DNA of 64,000 bases, from contig JANTQA010000021.1 of NCBI GenBank assembly GCA_027625915.1, positions 3,162,001 to 3,226,000 on the forward strand. The letters run 5' to 3'. The position numbers were made by a program, and so were the translations under genes. The DNA comes from Anaeramoeba flamelloides. Taxonomy: Eukaryota; Metamonada; Anaeramoebidae. The stretch's first letter is position 1. Every line of letters begins with the position of its first letter. The notes beneath the pieces are model-generated. The model was not told the DNA's origin and searched no databases. It worked only from the letters and a program-made list of their open reading frames with translations. This document shows, piece after piece, positions 23,690-35,740 of the stretch.

Positions 23690-23892
23690 CAGTCAGTTTC
23701 AAATTTAAGGTACAAATTATTAACGAAATTTGAGGCACAAAAAAATCTCAAATAAAGGCTCCAAATTGGGAATTTTTTTTTTTTTTACAAATAATTTTAC
23801 TAGAATCTGAATTTTGTGCCTTAATTTGAGATTTTTATTGTGCCTTAAATTTCGTTGCAAAATTTTGTACCTTAAATTTGGAACTGGCTGTA
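23690..23892. mobile_element. MITE M1, copy 3
   Basis: Starts CAGTCAGTTTCAAATTTAAG and ends AATTTGGAACTGGCTG then TA. The arms contain the repeated motif AAGGCACAAA or its reverse GTGCCTTAA. Full length but more diverged than the copy at 34949-35145. The right flank is TA; on the left the TA is two bases further out, so the target duplication is no longer clean. Confidence 0.85.
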
Positions 23893-26800
23893 TATATATT
23901 TCATATAATTTATTCTTTGTAAGTGAATCTATTGGTAAATTCACGCTATCAATCGAATTGTAATCTTAATTCTGATTAAATTATCATCATGGTGTTTATT
24001 TCAAAATATTTTTATTATAAATATTTCAAGAAAAAAAAATATCTAACTTTTTTTGGACAAAATAATATATGACAATTTCGATTAAAAAATGGATAATATG
24101 ATAAGAGTATAAAATAATTAAAATAATTGAATGTACTAAATAATTTTCACATTCTATTAGAACTTTGGTCAATATTAACAACTATTAGTACAAAACTATT
24201 TTTCCGATTAGAAAAAAAAAAATAATCACCAATTTTCACACTTGAAAATTATTATAAAAATCAAGATTAGAACATTTATCCCCTTTATTAATGTAGTATA
24301 ATATTAAAAATTAAATTGAATTACTATGAAGAATCAAACTAAGATTGTTAATAATTATGGATTTTTAAATAGTTTTATGGGTATTTGGTTAAATATGATA
24401 ATTATATTTACATTTTTCCTTTTCGTTTTGGAATTGTATTATATTTAGAATACATTAACCTCGGAGAAAGGATATAAACATATAAAATTTTAAGTTTTTT
24501 AACTTTAATAATACTAAAGTTAATCTTAAAATATAAAAATTGAAAAAATTGTTACTTTTGGAGGTTCTAAAAATTGATTTTTAAATGAAACTACAATATT
24601 TTTATGTGGGATAATTTATGTACTTGGAAAGGTAATATAACAAAAATTCCAAAGTAATAAGTATTAATGGTGATAATTTGCAAAAAAAATAATTATATAC
24701 AGTTAAGTAATATTAATAATTTGATTTCTAGAGTAATTTGGACAATAAAATACTTATACAATTAACCCCCACTTGCAACATAATTTGATTATCGAAAAAT
24801 CTATTCTTAATACATCACTCCAATATACCTTAATTTTGGGAAGATAATTTTATTTTAGGTTGGATAAATTCACACTTTTTATTATTCAAGAAATTATTTT
24901 AAAATAAGGAGTAAAGAAATTTTTTAAATTATACATTAAAAAATTAAATTACTTCATTAAAACGCCTATATTTTTTACTACAAGTTATATATATATAGTT
25001 AAAGAATATGAAACCTTTTGTTAAGGAACCAGTAACTCTAAAAAATATTCTGGAATGTTATGAAATATTCAAAAAAAGAATTACAGGGTGTTTGAAATAT
25101 TCACAAAAATACCTTAAAAAATGAAAACACTCCAAATTTTTTTAACCACTCAAATAGAATTTTTAGACAACTTTTAAGAAAAAGCAGTATCATTTTACCT
25201 ATTTGAACGATAAAATATTAATTTTACTTTAAGACAAATTTTTTTTATTGAATTATCTACTATAAGCCTTCTGAAGAGTTTTTAATAAATTTTGGAAATA
25301 TTTGAGTATTTAAGTACTTGTTAGGGTAAGTACATATGTTTATTAGAGTATGTTCTAGAAATTTAAAAATATTTTGGATGTTTGTTTGTAGATTTGAAGG
25401 TAGAGTGTGTTAGACAATGCCAAAATCTAGAGAGTTGAAAGTTTAAAGAAGGTTTGGTTTGGGTAACCTTATGTAATTCATATTTATGAGTTAATTCGAT
25501 ATTATTTGTTTATTTTTGAATGGTATTTAAGGTTACAAAATTATGGATAATGATACACAATTAGAAACTTACTTTAAATTGAAATTTTTTCTTCTTATAT
25601 TAACATTTTTTAATGTTCGGACATGTTATAGTCATCTAATATAGAAAACTCTTTCACCCGAAAAATTGGTTGAATACTATTCCCATAAATTTAAAATTTT
25701 CGACAAGTTAAATTCTCGTACCAAAAAAAAATATTTGAGAATGAAATTCCTTTTTTAGCATTAAACTGAGTATATTGGCATGAGTGAATCTGAGAAGTAG
25801 TTCAAAAAGTGTTTTTTATTGGTTAAAAAATTTCGAAAATTTTGGATTTTCAGGAATATTTGATAGACTCAGAATTACCAGATCACAAAATTAAAAAATC
25901 AAGTAAAATTTTATTTATTATTCTTTGAGTCTTGAATTAAATATTATTTTATATATGAACTAATTGTTTTTAAAATTTTTGATTATATTTTTCTCATTTT
26001 TTGAAAGGTTTAAAATCCAACCTTTTTCTAGATTATTTCAAAACATGATCATTTTTTCTTCTATGGGGAAGAGATCTTATTCTTTTGTGGGGTAATCAGA
26101 CTAATAAACCCTTTTAAGATAAAAGCACCCAGTTTTAAAATACCTAGTATAAATAAAAAATCTACTTAATTTCAAAAAAATACAATAATTATTTTAAACT
26201 TGAAAAAAATATTATTTATTGATTCAAAGAACTGTTCAAATCATTTTTTTTCCTTATGGAGATAAAAAAAAACCAAAAAATCAAACTATTAAAATAAAAA
26301 ATCTTCAAAATAGTTTTATAAAACCTAGGAAAAATCAATTTATCACCTAAAAAAACATATTTTTTTTTTGATTTTTTTTAATCAATAATTAATAACCCCA
26401 TCTTAATTTTTTAGTAGGATAATAATAACTCGATAATTAAATTTGTCGAATAGACTTTATTATTATCACTTTTTTAAAGATTTTCGAACAAATAAATCGA
26501 ATTCAAATTAATAATTCTAATAAAAAAAAATAATAATAATAATTCTCAAATAACTGATTTTAATAAAAATAATTCCTTTTTTATACTCTTAATATCTGAA
26601 AAGGGGTAATACCAAATCTTGGAAATTTCTTGAACTTTAATAAATATTTGTGAATAAAATAAATTATCAATTTTTTTAGCTCTTCAAGGATTCAATATTT
26701 AATTAATTTTTCTTTTATATATAAAATAAGATTAAAGTTTCCCTGGTTATTCATTTCATATAAACTCTCTGAAATTATTAAAAGTGAGATTTCATAAAAA

Positions 26801-27105
26801 TAAATTTGTTTTGCAAATTTTTCTGTTTCATTTTAAATCTAAAAATCCAAACATAAATTTATCAAGATCTTTTTACTGTAATTTTATTAGTGAAGAATGA
26901 ACTTGTTTTAAAAATGATAACTCATCTCTCTAAAGGTGATAACTGAAGTTTTGTATTGTTTAAAGGTATCGTTGTGTGAATATTACTCTTTTGTCTTTTC
27001 GAAAAGAAATAAATAAGTATTATATCATTCGAAAATCTCAATTTTTGATAAAACAAATTTCAAACATTTTTTTACTTTTCACAAAATAATTTTATTCCAT
27101 TTACG

Positions 27106-28033
27106 ATGAGCTCAGGAAACGTTATTCACATAAACACCGATAATGAATTCACCAACCATATTAAAAATTCTGGAACTAAACTAGTTGTTGTTGATTGGTA
27201 TGCCAACTGGTGTGGGCCTTGTAAAGTTTGTTCTTTTCAAAAACCCTTTCTTTTTTATTCTTTTTTATCTTCAATTTTTTCTTTTTTAATAAATTTCAAA
27301 AATCTTCTTACATACATTCTTGTTGAATTTTTGTTACTGATAATTTTTCAATTAAAAAAATAGATGATTGCTCCAATTTTAATTCAGCTATCATTAAAAT
27401 ATACAAGTGTTGTATTTTTAAAAGTTGATATTGATAAGTATAACCCTTCCCTCTTAATCTTTTTTTCTTTTTTTCAAACCAAATGCAAAAACAAAAAAAC
27501 ACTCGGCAAAAAAAATCAAAAAAAAAAATCAAAAACAAAAGAAATCATAGAAGACGTCTATTTTTTTCTTCTTTATTTTTATCTTTTTTTGATTTTTGTC
27601 GACCTACCCTTCCTTCCTTTTTTTCTTTAATCCTTTTGATGTTAATTGATCTATCTTTTTTTTTTTTTTCATCATGTTTTAAAAACAGATTGAAGCAACT
27701 TGCAACAGTTTTTGGTATTACAAAAATGCCAACCTTCACCTTTTTCAAAGGAGGAAATAAGATACATACCTTTAGTGGAGCAAACCCTGAAAAATTGGAA
27801 CAAAAAATTATTGAGTTGATGGAATATGCTCTTCCTAAAACAATTAATGTTGATGAAAAATCTGAAAAGCCCAAAAAAAAAAATAATAGGAATGAAAACA
27901 AAAGTGAAACAGTTAATTTGGTTACCCAATTGGATGAACTTCAAGAATTATTAAAAACCAACTCTACAAAAATTGCTGTTCTTTTTTTTTCTGCAGAATG
28001 GTTTGTTTTTATCTTATTTTCTTTAGTCTTTTT

Positions 28034-28071
<38 letters not shown>

Positions 28072-31000
28072 TTTTAAGAGAACTTTTTATTCAATCAATT
28101 CATTTCACAAATTAGTAAAGAAATTAAAACAAAAGTTTTTATTATTTCCTAAAGCTAGCAACTTGTAAGTTTTCAAAATAGTATTCATAAAAAGTGGTTG
28201 TAACATCTTAAATAAACACTTTGGTGTTGAATTATTATAAGATTTAGTTTTTCACTTTTTGAAAAAGGCTTTCTTCTTCCAAATTCAATTTAAATAATGG
28301 GGGGGTTGTCACTAAAATAAATCAACTTATGTAACAGCTATTTTAAAAAGTGTTGATCAAACTATTTGAATTACTCTCTTGGTTGACTCTTTTAGGCTTT
28401 GTGATTATCAATTTTTAAAACTTTTAGTGACTCACTTTTTTAAAATTGAAGTAAGGATACAGATTTAGCTGTAGAAATTACCTTTTGGAAATCGAAAAAT
28501 TTTTTCTTCTTAGTCTACGAGAGCCTAATTCAAATTTAAAATAAACCAATATCCGTTATATTATAGTTTTCGAAAAATCAACAATTGAAAATCGATGACT
28601 TTTTTGAGAAATAATAATAGTAATACACACGTGTAAAAATTATGAAATAATTTTTCATATTTTTTGATAAAATTGTGATTTTTTCAATAAAGGTGATACT
28701 TTTTCTGGTAAGTTCCCAAGTGAGAGGAAACTTGATAGTATATATAATGTGTTTAAAGGACAACAAATTCCATTTAATAAACCATTTGGAATATTTGGGT
28801 TTGTTTGATTTTGGAAAAAGTATTTTCGATTTTCCATTGATGTTTCTAGCACAAATCACTTTCTTTCTTTTTTTAATAAATAGGATTTTACCTAAAACAT
28901 CAAATATATTATCAAGTTTCCTGATCCTTGCGTCATACCGGAAAAGTATCATCATTAATAAAAAAATCACAATTTTTTTTTTATTTTAAAGGGAGGAAAT
29001 TAAATTAAAAAAAAACCGCAGTTAGCTTTTCCAGAATTCAAAAGAATTGAGTAAAATTAAAGATTTTACTCTATTCTTTTAAATTCTGGAAAAGCTAGGC
29101 ACTCTACGACACTAGACGACACTAGACGGGCACTTTTCGTTAGATTTTTTTTAATTTAAAAGAATAGAGTAAAATCTTTTGGATTAAAAAAAAACAACGT
29201 TAGATTTTCCAGAAGTTTAAAAGAATATAGTAAAATTAATGATTTTTCTCTATTCTTTAAAAAGAAAAAAAGCGTAGCTAGGTTTTCTTGAGTTTTCTGT
29301 TTATTTGGAAAATTAATGGATTTTCGTTAGGTTTTTTTGAGGTTTTCTGTTTATTTGGAAAATCAATAGAAAACTCAAAAAAACCTAGAACACTTAATAT
29401 ATAAAACAGAAAACTCAAGAAAACCGCCGTTAGGTTTTTTTTAATTTGAGAAATAAACTGAAAATTAAATAAATTTTCGTTTTATTTCAAAAATTAAAAA
29501 AACACACCGTTAGGTTTTCCAGAATTTAAAAGAATTGAACAAAATCAAAGATTTTACTCTATTCTTTTGAATTCTGGAAAACCTAGGCACTCTACGATAC
29601 TTAGCGGTACTCTACGACACTTGATGACACTGCCCTAATTTCTAATTTTTTTTTTCGAAATTTCAATAAAGAATCATAATTTTCTTCATCATTTATCAAT
29701 GACAAGATAAATAATGTGTCTTTTTTTTGAATAACATAAAATATATTATTCTTTAATGTATTTGTTTATTATTTGGATTAAAAAATTAATCCAAAATTTT
29801 CGATTTTTTTCAGAGGATGGAGAGTCCCAAAACAATCACAATTTTATTAAAAAAATACAAAAAATTAAGAAATAATTTTTGCACTGTTCAGTGGCAACCG
29901 TCGATTTTAAATTTAAATTGGTATGAATTGTTCTTATGAATACAACTCTTCTCGTTTGGGAGTGTTATTCTTGTGACCTTTTTGTGATCTCATAGATTTT
30001 TTTTTCATTTTTTTCTATTCTCAAATGAGTTATTTTAATCTCGAAAGAATGTTACCAAACCCTTACTCTGGCCAAAGATAGAAAGTTCCGAAATAACCAC
30101 AAATTTGATTAAATCAAATTAACTTGATTTTATACTTCAAGAAAACAATTTGTTTTAAATTGAAGAAATTTAAGTATTTGGAAATTAAAAATAAGAAGCA
30201 AGTAATTTTTTTTTTTAAATTTTGATATTTCGAAATTGAGGATCCTAAGTAAACTTTTTTTTACAAATTGAAATTTTTTTTTTCAGAGATCCTAAGAAAT
30301 TTTTTTTTTTGTTATTTGAATTTTGTCAATCAAGACGGGCAATTCCGTAATAACCTTTTTAGTTTCTGGTCACTCCTTGGGTATTGAGCAAATACCATCG
30401 TAAATGACTCGAGCCTTAAAAGAAATAATCTTTTCCATAAGGGCAACAAAGTTATTATCTTAAGTATATGTATTCTTTATTAAAATTGTCACCATATTAG
30501 GGTAGATTTTAAATTTGCAATTTTCTCGTAAAAATCTTCATTCTAAAAATTACTCCTGGACAGAATAGATATACCCATCAAAATCACTTCTTGTAAATTT
30601 TTAAAAAATTACAAAACAAAAAAAAGAAATTCACATTTTCATTAAGAAATAATCTATATTCCGTTAACTCACCTAATTATATATGTGTGTGTGTATGTGT
30701 GTGTGTGTTTATACAAAACAATGCACTTTTTACAATTATAACTATTAAATTTTTTATTTTATTTTTATTTTTATTTTTAATTTTATTTTTATTTTTATTT
30801 TTATTTTTATTTTTATTTTTATTTTTATTTTTATTGATATACTGTTTTAAATAGGTCAAAACCTTCTCAACGAATATCTACTGTTTTTGAAGAATACTCA
30901 CTTTCAGAGAAACAATTTCTATTTATTAAGGTTGATGTCGACAGTAGTAATGAAATTGTTGAAGAATATGAAATCTTATCCACGCCAACAATCTTTTTTA

Positions 31001-31101
31001 ACAAAATCAATGAAGAAGGTGGCTTGAAACAAAATCTTGCTACAATCACAGGTGGAAATGTTTCAAAATTCAGAAGAACAATTAAAGAATTAAAAAAATA
31101 A
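27106..31101 (+). CDS. Tandem thioredoxin-fold protein, second domain lacks the CxxC (four exons)
   Basis: Exons 27106-27225, 27364-27437, 27689-28000 and 30855-31101 join in phase to 250 residues (753 coding bases). Introns are 138, 251 and 2854 bp; donors GTTTGT, GTATAA, GTTTGT. Domain 1 (1-110) is a classical thioredoxin with WCGPC (Cys36, Cys39) and cis-Pro79 (KMPTF), so it should be redox active. A Lys/Asn-rich linker follows. Domain 2 (about 143-250) keeps the fold (IAVLFFSAEW, FLFIKVDVDS, cis-Pro213 in STPTIFF) but has WSKPS in place of WCxxC, so it cannot do dithiol chemistry; a substrate- or partner-binding role is inferred. No signal peptide or KDEL tail, so it is probably cytosolic. 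The split of domain 2 between exons 3 and 4 shows that the 2.85 kb intron is real. Several foldback repeats lie in that intron. Confidence 0.9.
28671..28977. mobile_element. Hairpin element M2, copy 2 (in the long thioredoxin intron)
   Basis: Arms of about 70 bp: the left carries AAATTGTGATTTTTT, TGATACTTTTTCTGGTA and AGGAAACTTGATA, the right the reverse complement (28905-28977). The inner part of the arms matches copy 1 at 3764-4216. The antisense frame of 130 codons across it has no recognisable domain and is treated as chance. Confidence 0.78.
29021..29132. repeat. Foldback unit A with GC-rich tail, copy 1
   Basis: Near-perfect hairpin: GTTAGCTTTTCCAGAATTC... against ...GAATTCTGGAAAAGCTAGG style arms (here AAATTCTGGAAAAGCTAGGC), loop about ATTAAAGA. 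Followed by a tail of GCACTCTACGACACTAGACG type, unusually rich in G and C for this window. Other copies at 29199-29265, 29509-29632 and 62881-62972. Confidence 0.85.
29199..29270. repeat. Foldback unit A, copy 2 (diverged)
   Basis: GTTAGATTTTCCAGAAGTTT opens the left arm; the right arm (TTTTTCTCTATTCTTTAAA) is decayed at its end and the GC-rich tail is missing. Lies 65 bp after copy 1, in the same intron. Confidence 0.6.
29281..29508. repeat. Cluster of foldback unit B
   Basis: Several alternating sense and antisense copies of a motif containing GTTTTCTGTTTATTTGGAAA and AAAACTCAAGAAAACC, then GTTAGGTTTTTTTTAATTTG paired with CAAAAATTAAAAAAACAC. The block can fold on itself in more than one way. 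Related hairpins: 32757-32836 and 62795-62873. Confidence 0.7.
29509..29632. repeat. Foldback unit A with GC-rich tail, copy 3
   Basis: GTTAGGTTTTCCAGAATTTA pairs with GAATTCTGGAAAACCTAGGC. The G-to-C change in the left arm (GGTTTTCC for GCTTTTCC) is matched by a compensating change in the right arm (GGAAAACC), so the stem is kept. The tail repeats CACTCTACGA and GACACTTGATGACACT. Confidence 0.85.
30683..30712. repeat. TG microsatellite
   Basis: TGTGTGTGTGTATGTGTGTG tract in the last part of the long thioredoxin intron. Confidence 0.85.
30752..30836. repeat. (TTTTTA)n minisatellite
   Basis: About 13-14 tandem copies of the hexamer TTTTTA with one shorter unit, ending about 20 bases before the exon 4 acceptor at 30853-30854. 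It probably also serves as the pyrimidine-rich part of the acceptor region. Confidence 0.9.
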
Positions 31102-32349
31102 TATTTTCTAATCTTTTTCAATTCATTTACATAACATAAAACCAATATACAAAAAGGGAAGGACTACAATAATCCAAAAGATAAATTAAACTTAAATGAT
31201 ACTTAGTATAATGATTCAAGTGTTTATAAGAATGGATTAAAATTTAACAGGAATTGAAATTAAATTTATCATAAATATAAATTAAAATAAAGGAAAACTG
31301 ATTTTTTATTTTTGTTATTTTTTTTGCATTTTCAAATTAAATTTTGGTATAAAAAAGAAGCTATATTCTTACAGATTAATAGTCTTCTCATCAGTTGTAT
31401 TCACAGCAAAATATTATTCTACAATAAATAGGGATTCAAGATATCCAGTTATTTATTTACTATTATTAATGAAAAGGTTTGATTATTTATCAACCACATC
31501 AAATCTCAAGCTAATTATTTATTGATTCCTTGCAATTTTTTTTATAAAAATTATAAAAATTAATTATTTTGTTCTTTTTTTGGGGATTAATATTAAAAGA
31601 AAAAGAGTACATCCACAACCAAAAAGAATTCAGAAAATATCCTTCATGTAAATATAATTAAACTGTCTTGATTGTAATTTTGTTAAGAATAAATATACAA
31701 GGTGCTACTTTTCCATTTGTGAAACTGTTTTTTCAATAGCGAAGTTTAAATTTCATCTCACCAACTTCTTCTTACTATTTAATCTTTTCTTTGGAGTTAT
31801 CTATACCAACAAAAGATAAAATAAATATGGATTAATTTTTCAAAAGTTGTTCATTGAAAATTAATTGTAAAAAATTAAAAGTTAATTGTTTCTTGGCTCG
31901 GAACATAAAATTGTTAATAAATTTCAAAGTTTTCGAAACTTTTTTAAATTTATTTGAAAAATTGTAACACTCTTCTCTTTCAAAATTAAAGGGGAACTCT
32001 CCTCTGAAATTATATTTAATTCTTTTCAGATCAAATACAACAAAATCCCTTCTCAAATTGATAAGGATATCCGAACTTAATATTTGGAAGAGTATAAAGA
32101 TCTAATAAAATTTGTCTTTAACATTTAGGTTAATAGTACTTGAAATCAGGGTTGTATTCATTTATCTTAGAATACTCTACATTCCAATATTTTATAAATC
32201 AACGTGTATCGAATTCAAAGGGTCAATATTAATAAAAGGGGAAAGAACAAGCAAGTCAAAATTATCAAAAAAGAAAAGATCCAAAAAAGAGATTTTTAAA
32301 AATTTATTTTAAATTAATCAACAAATGATTTTTTTTTTTTTATTTATTT

Positions 32350-32570
32350 TGAAGGGGGGGGGGATTAATTTCCGTTTAAAAACCTAATTTCTAAATTTTT
32401 GTTTAGAAATTTCAATAAAAAGGCATAATTCTCTTTATCGTTAACTAATAACAAAATAAATAATGTGTCTTTATTTCGAATAATATCAAATATATTATTA
32501 TTATTATTTTTGTTAATTTGAAATAAATCTTTAATCTAAATAATTTGATTTTTTCCATAGAATGGGCAGT
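32350..32570. repeat. Dispersed repeat shared with the thioredoxin intron
   Basis: Matches 29630-29830 in the same orientation: TAATTTCTAA, GAAATTTCAATAAA, ATAAATAATGTGTCTTT and AAATATATTATT recur in order. In both places it is close to foldback units A and B, so the two may be parts of one larger element. A run of nine G at about 32355 is unusual for the region. Confidence 0.6.
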
Positions 32571-32756
32571 TCCATAAAAAAACATATCGATATCTTCATA
32601 TGTATCTAGGTTTAAATATTTTTTGCATAAATTCTAAGATTTTATTTTTGTTTTATTCTTATAATAAACCTAAGAATATCTATTTAGATAATTTGTTAAA
32701 TTTCTTAGTTTTAAGATGGAAGTCGAGCCTTTCGATTTTAAATATTTTTTGTCGTT

Positions 32757-32836
32757 GGATTTTTTTAAAAACAGGAAATAAACAGAAAACTTATAAAATT
32801 TTCTGTTTATTTCTTAAATTAAAAAAAAAACCTAGA
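32757..32836. repeat. Foldback unit B, hairpin copy
   Basis: AAACAGGAAATAAACAGAAAA pairs with TTTTCTGTTTATTTCTTAA around a loop of about 10 bases; it ends ACCTAGACACGG, matching the GC-richer edge of units in the thioredoxin intron. Confidence 0.75.
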
Positions 32837-34004
32837 CACGGCTGTTTGTTGAGATTGTTATTATACCTAATAATTTTTAAAATATTCGTGATCTTTTCAT
32901 TCAGTACTATTTATTATCAATTTTTCGCTAAATTAATTAAGATCCGATTCTAATAATTTTAAATTTTCTGCTTTCTAATGAATATTTTCGTTCTCTTTTT
33001 TTGAAAATTATAATTTTTTTGATATGTTTCCAAAACCAAGATTTTTTAATTTTACTTTTGAGTTTAAATCTTCTTTTATATATAAAAATTCTTAATTGGT
33101 CGATTTTTACCCATTTTTATAAATTATTTCGGGAGAGATGTGGATTAATTTTTAAATTTTTTTTAATTTTTGTATTTATCCAAACATTTATTGAGTTGAA
33201 ATCATTTTGGGTTAGGTTGGAAATAACTAGGTCATAAAATATTTGGCGAGTATATATTGGTTTGAACATTGGTAATTTTACTCCATTGACTAATTGTTAT
33301 TGGATAAAAATAATTTTGATTTTTTTAAAATTGTTCACTGCTTTTTTAAAGTTTTTTTGTTAAATGTTTCATTTTTTTCTAGCCAAATTATAAAATGATT
33401 TTTTATGGTATAAATTAGGTTACTTACTTGAAAAATTATAAGAACAATTTTGTAAAGTGCTTGTAGATTTAAGCTGAAAATAACTTTCGAAATTCAAAAT
33501 ATATTGAATTTTTTTGTTTTTTTAACCAATCGTTATATTTTGATTAATTTTTCGTTAATATTAAATTTTCTACTTATTTTTAAAGCTTTAAATTCTTTTT
33601 TTTTGTTGTTTGTTTTTTTTTTTTTGAAATTCTCTTTTTATTTATATCTTTGGATCAAACAATGGGATCTACTTTTTTTACTATGAGAATACATTCTTCT
33701 CCCTCTAAAATGTTTAAAAAATGGATAATTATACAGGGAATTGTTTTTTTTTTATTTTCGAGTTATCATATGATTGGGTTTTTGATATGTTTGTGGGTTA
33801 TTTAAAGATTCTTCTTTTTTGGATTACTATTTTGATTATTTTTTTTTTTTTTGATTTACTATTTTAGTTTTTTTTATAGTGTGTGTTTTATCTTTTTATT
33901 CATTTTTGAATTATTTTACATTTAGACTATTTTTTTATTTATATAAAGTAAAAATAAACACTAAGTGTTTAATCATTTTTTGTGGATTTGTTACTTAGTT
34001 CGGA

Positions 34005-34560
34005 AGTGACCTGAGACCCAAAAAAGGGATATTGCGAAATTGATTTTCTTAATATTGAAAGAATAAAAATAAAAAAAAAAATTGAGGAACTCAATTCCAA
34101 AAAAAATCAATTTAAAAAAAGAGATACATAGCATTCTCAATACAAAAAATAAATTCGATATAAAAAAATTACTCGTTTCTTATTTTAAATTTTCAAAGGG
34201 TTAAATTTCTTTAATTTAAAACAAATTGTTTTCTCAAAGTATACATTCAATTTAATTGGACTTAATCTAATTTTTTGCTTATTTTGTTACCTTCTATATT
34301 TGAAAAAGTCAGGATTTTGTCATATTCTTGAGATAAAAATAACTCATTTGCAAAATAGCAAAAAATGAAAAAAAATCTACAAGATCTCAAAAAGTGCCCA
34401 AATATCGACATATCAAAATCAACATAGGTGTTTTCAAAATTATATATTCTAGCTATTCTAATTGAAATTTGGGTGTATAAATCTTTGGTGTTTTTTTTCT
34501 AAAAATTTCCTCTTTTTTGATTGTTTATTTTTTGGTAATAGGTCCACTTCACAGGTGTAT
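34005..34560. repeat. Dispersed repeat R3, copy 2
   Basis: Direct-orientation copy of 13800-14480 with the landmarks listed there. The antisense frame open in copy 1 is interrupted here, so any coding function was lost in this copy. Confidence 0.6.
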
Positions 34561-34948
34561 TGGTTTTTAGTTACGAATAAAAATTATAGTGATGTAAATA
34601 ACCCGTTCAGACAACCTTTAACCCATTACTAAAATTTAACTCGTGTTTTTTTTTTTTACAGACTTGGGTATTTGAAGATAGGAAGCCTAGAATATATTCT
34701 TGGTTCAGATTTAAATTGACTTTAGAGGTTAGATCTTTGATTAGTCGAAATGATTCAATAATATTAAATGCTTTAGTTTCAAATTTTTCGTCATATTTAC
34801 ACAATTATTGACTTTCAATGATTTTTTTATCAAAATTCAAAAAATGAAATTATGCTCATTTTTTTGTCAAAAAATTACATTTTAATCTTTCCATATCTTC
34901 ATAATTCTTTTTTAAAATTTATTTAAAAAACCCAATTTCTTGTTTATA

Positions 34949-35145
34949 CAGTCAGTTTAACTTTTAAGGCACAAACTTTCTACGAAATTTAAGGCACAAT
35001 AAAAAACTCAAATTAAGGCACAAAATTTGAGATTTTTTTTTTATAATTTTTTTTTACTAGAATATGAATTTTGTGCCTTAATTTGAGATTTTTATTGTGC
35101 CTTAAATTTCGTAGAAAGTTTGTGCCTTAAAAGTGAAACTGACTG
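34949..35145. mobile_element. MITE M1, best-preserved copy (197 bp, TA flanks)
   Basis: Starts CAGTCAGTTTAACTTTTAAG and ends CTTAAAAGTGAAACTGACTG; arms of about 75-80 bp pair with only a few mismatches. TA lies at 34947-34948 and 35146-35147, the target duplication expected of Tc1/mariner elements, whose ends commonly begin CAGT. AAGGCACAA occurs three times per arm. No coding capacity, so it is non-autonomous. The near-perfect pairing suggests this is the youngest copy in the window. Confidence 0.9.
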
Positions 35146-35638
35146 TATACTGTTTTCATCTCATTGATTTGTTTCTTTTATTTCGAGTGTCAGCCAATAT
35201 TTTTTGCACAAGTTAAATTTTAGTACTGGGTTAAAATAAAAAACAAGGGTTATTTACACCACTGTACTAAAATTTTTTTTTTATCAAAATAACTTGGCTC
35301 GTAATGAAGATAGCGACCTTAAATTTTTTTTTATAAATTGTTTTGATATTTTTGTATTTTATCCACTCTTAACTCCTCTGAATACTGGCGCCTTGAGGAA
35401 AACGGTTTATTATCAATGTGGTTGGCTCATAATCAATAAATATTAAAATTTGAAGAAAAAGAAAAAAATAACTCTTTTGAAAATTTGAATTTTATTGTTT
35501 AAAAGGCTGAACAAAAAGAAAAACATGAAAAAACTAAGACCAAGAAAATAAAAGAATCTCAGAGAACTGTCTTGGAAGAAGAAAATAAAAGTATTTTTGA
35601 AAAAAGCATTTGCTGGGTTATGAGTTGGTGTAATTGCC

Positions 35639-35698
35639 TTAAAAACATTGTAAATTTTGTTGTAATTGTTGTAATTGTTGTTGTAGTTGTTGTTGTTG

Positions 35699-35740
<42 letters not shown>

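Larger units (their letters stand above)
21956..27105. other. Gene-free region of 5.1 kb
   Basis: No gene supported. An AATAAA at about 22035 may serve as the phosphatase polyadenylation signal. It contains an (AAT)n tract (23190-23217), an M1 copy (23690-23892) and degenerate AT-rich sequence. Short frames such as 22503-22691, 23008-23196 and 23720-23944 are unsupported; the last lies across M1. Confidence 0.5.
31102..35638. other. Convergent gene-free region
   Basis: 4.5 kb between the ends of the thioredoxin-like gene (+) and the bZIP gene (-), the point where the window switches strand. Holds a repeat shared with 29630-29830 (at 32350-32570), a unit B hairpin (32757-32836), R3 copy 2 (34005-34560) and the best M1 copy (34949-35145). 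Short Phe/Ile/Leu-rich frames in 32112-33686 look like chance in T-rich DNA. Confidence 0.5.

Noticed and set aside
27483-28067. Separate 194-codon gene starting at 27483
   Set aside because: Its first half is intron 2 of the thioredoxin-like gene; splicing at 27437/27689 restores an exact thioredoxin spacing.
28578-28970. 130-codon antisense frame in the thioredoxin intron
   Set aside because: Runs across both arms of the M2 hairpin, no domain, AT-driven composition.
29099-29132. Short CGACACTAGACGACACTAGACG repeats as a CRISPR or telomere-like array
   Set aside because: Too few and irregular units, always attached to foldback unit A; no spacers, no telomere motif.
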